A model generated the notes under the pieces. That model was not told the DNA's origin and made no database searches. It saw nothing but the letters and a program-made list of their open reading frames with translations. Below, one piece after another: positions 61,619 through 64,000 of a DNA stretch of 64,000 nt. Each line of letters opens with the position of its first letter. Position 1 is the stretch's first letter. A program made the position numbers and the translations under genes. The DNA is from Heliocidaris tuberculata (lineage: Eukaryota > Echinodermata > Echinoidea > Camarodonta > Echinometridae), in assembly GCA_025618425.1 (NCBI GenBank), contig CM046837.1, forward strand, positions 24,087,488 through 24,151,487, given 5' to 3'.

Positions 61619-62723
61619 GTGGCCTGTGTTACCATCCCCCAATATATTTTGAGGTGATTTTTTTTTTTCTAAGCCATACTCATGTTATAGTAATACTAAC
61701 AATTTTCAGAATTGAATGCAAAATATAGTCACAGGAATCGAATGTGGTGGGGAAAGAGGGAATACAGCACCCCCAATATTTATCGAGGATGATGACCTGT
61801 GTCATCATCACCCAACTATACACAGAAGAATGATGAAATGACAATCATAACATGTAGACCCGGTCAGAAGCACCGCTCCAGGGGTTGTATGTGGTCACAG
61901 TGCCCCTACTTTCCCCTTTAACTTCAGATAAGTACCTCCATTTTTCTTCTGAATAAGTTTCCGTTCCATATTCTTATAAGTGCCCATTTTGATAATTACA
62001 CCTCATTCCTTACCTTACGTTTGATAAAATTAATGATCCTATTTCAACAAGAGCATTTATCCCTTTAAATCCCTTTTATCCCTTTTAATGTAACAAGTCA
62101 TTTTTTTTTCTTTGTGATATATAGGCACTGATTTAATTTTTTATACTTTATAAGAACATTTTTCCCGTTCTTATAAATGCCCCCTTCCCCCCCCCCCCCT
62201 TGATAACTGTCTTTTCTACCTTTTCTACACATTCATTTATTTTTTCTAATAAGTGTCCTTTTCCCCATGATAAGTACCACGTTTCCCTTTCCCATAACAT
62301 GTGCCCCTAATCCAAAGTGACTTTAATAAAGCCAATAGTCCCAAATGCTCGCTTGCTACGCTCGCTCCTATTAAAAGTATAGCTTATTAAATAAATTTTC
62401 ATTGTGAAATTTTGCATATGAAACCCCATCAGAATTATGTTTCCCCAATTTTATATTACGATGTAGTTGCGACCTCACAAAAAAAAAAAAAATTTTGCTC
62501 GCTCGCTTCGCTCGCTCGCTCAATATTCAAATCATACTACAAAAATGCAAAGCCTGATGCTAAAGTTGTATCTTGGACATGTAAAGAGAAAATCCATATG
62601 CAGGTTTACACGCCCTCACCCCACACTATAGGCCTATATATTTATCATTTCCTTTCAAATTGTATTTATTTCCACGAGAGTTGCCAAAGCTTTTGTATAT
62701 GTTTTTTCCTTACAATTATTTAT

Positions 62724-62798
62724 TTATATATATATACACACACATATGTGTGTGTGTGCGCGTGTGTTTGTGTGTGTGTGTGTATATATATATATATT

Positions 62799-62840
<42 letters not shown>
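62724..62840. repeat. Compound TA/CA/TG/TA microsatellite
   Basis: TA, CA, then TG with a CGCG step, then TA; nearly symmetric and self-complementary. A further TA repeat lies at 62971-63020, just past the hairpin. Confidence 0.95.
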
Positions 62841-62845
<5 letters not shown>

Positions 62846-62880
62846 TCATGATGTTCCACGTATTGGCATATGATGAGAAA

Positions 62881-62967
62881 TAATAAAGGATGACTCGAAT
62901 GCATTGAATGCCAATTCCAAGTATAAAAATACTTGGAATTGGCATTCAATGCATTCGAGTCATCCTT

Positions 62968-62972
<5 letters not shown>
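62881..62972. repeat. Perfect inverted repeat with 44-bp arms
   Basis: Arm 62881-62924 (TAATAAAGGATGACTCGAAT onward) is the exact complement of 62929-62972, with a 4-base AAAA loop. TA/TG microsatellites lie on both sides. Confidence 0.95.
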
Positions 62973-63023
<51 letters not shown>

Positions 63024-63087
63024 TCCTTGATGGAAATCATACCCCCAGGTATGAGGACCTGTCTACGCCAATGTGTCAGGCTGTTAG

Positions 63088-63940
63088 CAGGAGCGTCGCT
63101 AGAGGGGGGAGGGGGTGTGGAGGGGGTGTCACACAACCCCCCCCCCCCCCCCCCCACTCAAAATTGTTGTCGGCAACAAAAAAAAAAGGGAGGGGAAAAA
63201 GGGAGAGGGAAGAGGAAAGAGAAAAGGAAAAGCGAAAGGAAAGGAAAACAAAACAAAGAAAAGCAGAAATGAAAGAAAAGAAAGGGAAAGGGAAGAAAAT
63301 GAAAGATTAACTGGCCAAATATTCGCTCTCAAGAACACTAAGATTTTAATATTCGGGCAAAAGGCATACCCCTTCGGCAATGGCCCCGCAGATTTTTAAA
63401 GTTCCGATATTCATATTCGGGCAGCAAGGGAATGTGTGTATGTAACTTCTGTGCATTTCCACCAAGTAAAGTTTTTGAAAATTTTGCTCGCTCGCTCGCA
63501 AACATTTAGGGACTGAAAAGTTGATATTCGGCCAAAAGGCGTCCCCTTCGGCAATGGGATGAAGCCCTTCCCCCCCCCCCCCTCCCGAGGATTTTAAAAG
63601 TTCCGATATTCGGGCAAACACCACTTCATATTCGGGCAGCGATGTGCCAGAATATCCACATATTTTGGCTACGGGGTTCCCAGAAAATTATGTAACTTCA
63701 GTACATTTTCACTATAAAAGGTTTTTTTTTAATTTAGAATTTGAAAAGTTGATATTCGGGCAAAAATCGTCAGCCCCCTCCTTGCGAAAAATGGGTGCGT
63801 ATGATCAAGATCTTTTCATCTGGGATTTTCTTTTATTATTATTTGTGTGGGGGGATTAGGGTGCATCGTTTTTGTCGGCAAATTTTGGTGTCACACCCCC
63901 GCCCCCCCCCCCCCATTCAAAATGTTCTAGAGACGCCCCG
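63088..63940. mobile_element. hAT-like element with internal tandem repeats
   Basis: Starts CAGGAGCGTCGCTAGAGGGG and ends AATGTTCTAGAGACGCCCCG, with flanks GCTGTTAG/GCTATTAG (8 bp, one mismatch). The interior has a C-run, a purine-rich block (63178-63310) and three diverged units beginning GATATTCGGGCAAAA at about 63338, 63521 and 63749 (period about 185-230), which include CTTCGGCAATGG and GTAACTTCTGTGCATTTCCA-like parts. Confidence 0.65.
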
Positions 63941-64000
63941 GCTATTAGTTACGGTGGACTCTAAGTAATACAGTTATAGTAACTAGTATATTCTTTTCCT

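Larger units (their letters stand above)
54251..64000 (+). other. Presumptive intron 3, no further exon found
   Basis: Begins with the GTGAGT donor of exon 3. I looked for continuation of the ligand-binding domain, a cysteine-rich linker or seven hydrophobic helices and saw none. Contents: G-run (54303-54316), GA tract (54511-54537), a 500-base gap, short palindromic MITEs, a tRNA-SINE (57.6 kb), a large TTAA palindrome (59.3 kb), T-runs, a CTTATAAGTGCCC-type motif region (61.9-62.3 kb), TA/CA repeats and a hAT-like element (63.1 kb). 57750-59300 and 59920-61560 hold only AT-rich unique-looking DNA. Confidence 0.6.

Noticed and set aside
62881..62972. Pre-microRNA hairpin
   Set aside because: Arms are perfectly paired with a 4-base loop, unlike animal pre-miRNAs; foldback or artefact is more likely.

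Overview
This is eukaryotic, animal nuclear DNA: AT-rich, crowded with microsatellites (GA/TC, TA, CA, ATT/ATC), long G or C homopolymers, tRNA-headed SINEs and dozens of small inverted-repeat (MITE-like) DNA transposons, with very little coding sequence. This repeat style together with the receptor gene suggests a marine deuterostome, most likely an echinoderm such as a sea urchin. That assignment is an inference from style and was not checked by any search. A run of exactly 500 N (55888-56387) marks an assembly gap.

The one gene supported with confidence is a class C (family 3) G-protein-coupled receptor on the + strand, related to metabotropic glutamate receptors. Three exons are visible: 32977-33540 (start codon, signal peptide, first half of the ligand-binding domain), 47375-47551 and 54049-54250. 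They join in frame (phase 0, phase 0, then an open phase-1 donor) into 314 codons and are separated by introns of about 13.8 and 6.5 kb. The rest of the ligand-binding domain, the cysteine-rich linker and the seven-helix domain are not seen and probably lie beyond position 64000, possibly partly in the gap. Residues matching the mGluR alpha-amino-acid contacts are conserved, so an amino-acid ligand is plausible.

Layout: 1-32900 is upstream intergenic DNA with SINEs at 1.2, 3.1, 13.3, 14.7, 19.8 and 26 kb, hAT-type elements at 10.5 and 14.9 kb, a Tc1/mariner-like MITE at 22.4 kb, a CACAGTG-rich element at 24 kb, a foldback tandem at 25.9 kb and an element carrying a 144-bp minisatellite at 28 kb. 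At 31.2-32.1 kb a nested stack of elements carries a small SAP-domain ORF on the - strand; it looks like an internally deleted transposon that kept the 5' end of its gene. 33.5-47.4 kb is intron 1, with more MITEs, a SINE whose head resembles 7SL/SRP RNA (42.4 kb) and a nested element pair at 46.3-47.0 kb. 47.6-54.0 kb is intron 2 and 54.3-64.0 kb is presumptive intron 3, with two TTAA-flanked palindromic MITEs, the gap, a perfect 44-bp hairpin between TA repeats and another hAT-like element.

The most interesting observations are the 7SL-like SINE, the SAP-domain element inserted at the centre of a palindromic target, the recurring design of terminal inverted repeats around an internal 130-210-bp tandem array (three unrelated elements), and a splice acceptor whose pyrimidine tract is a microsatellite. 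No tRNA, rRNA or CRISPR locus was found.
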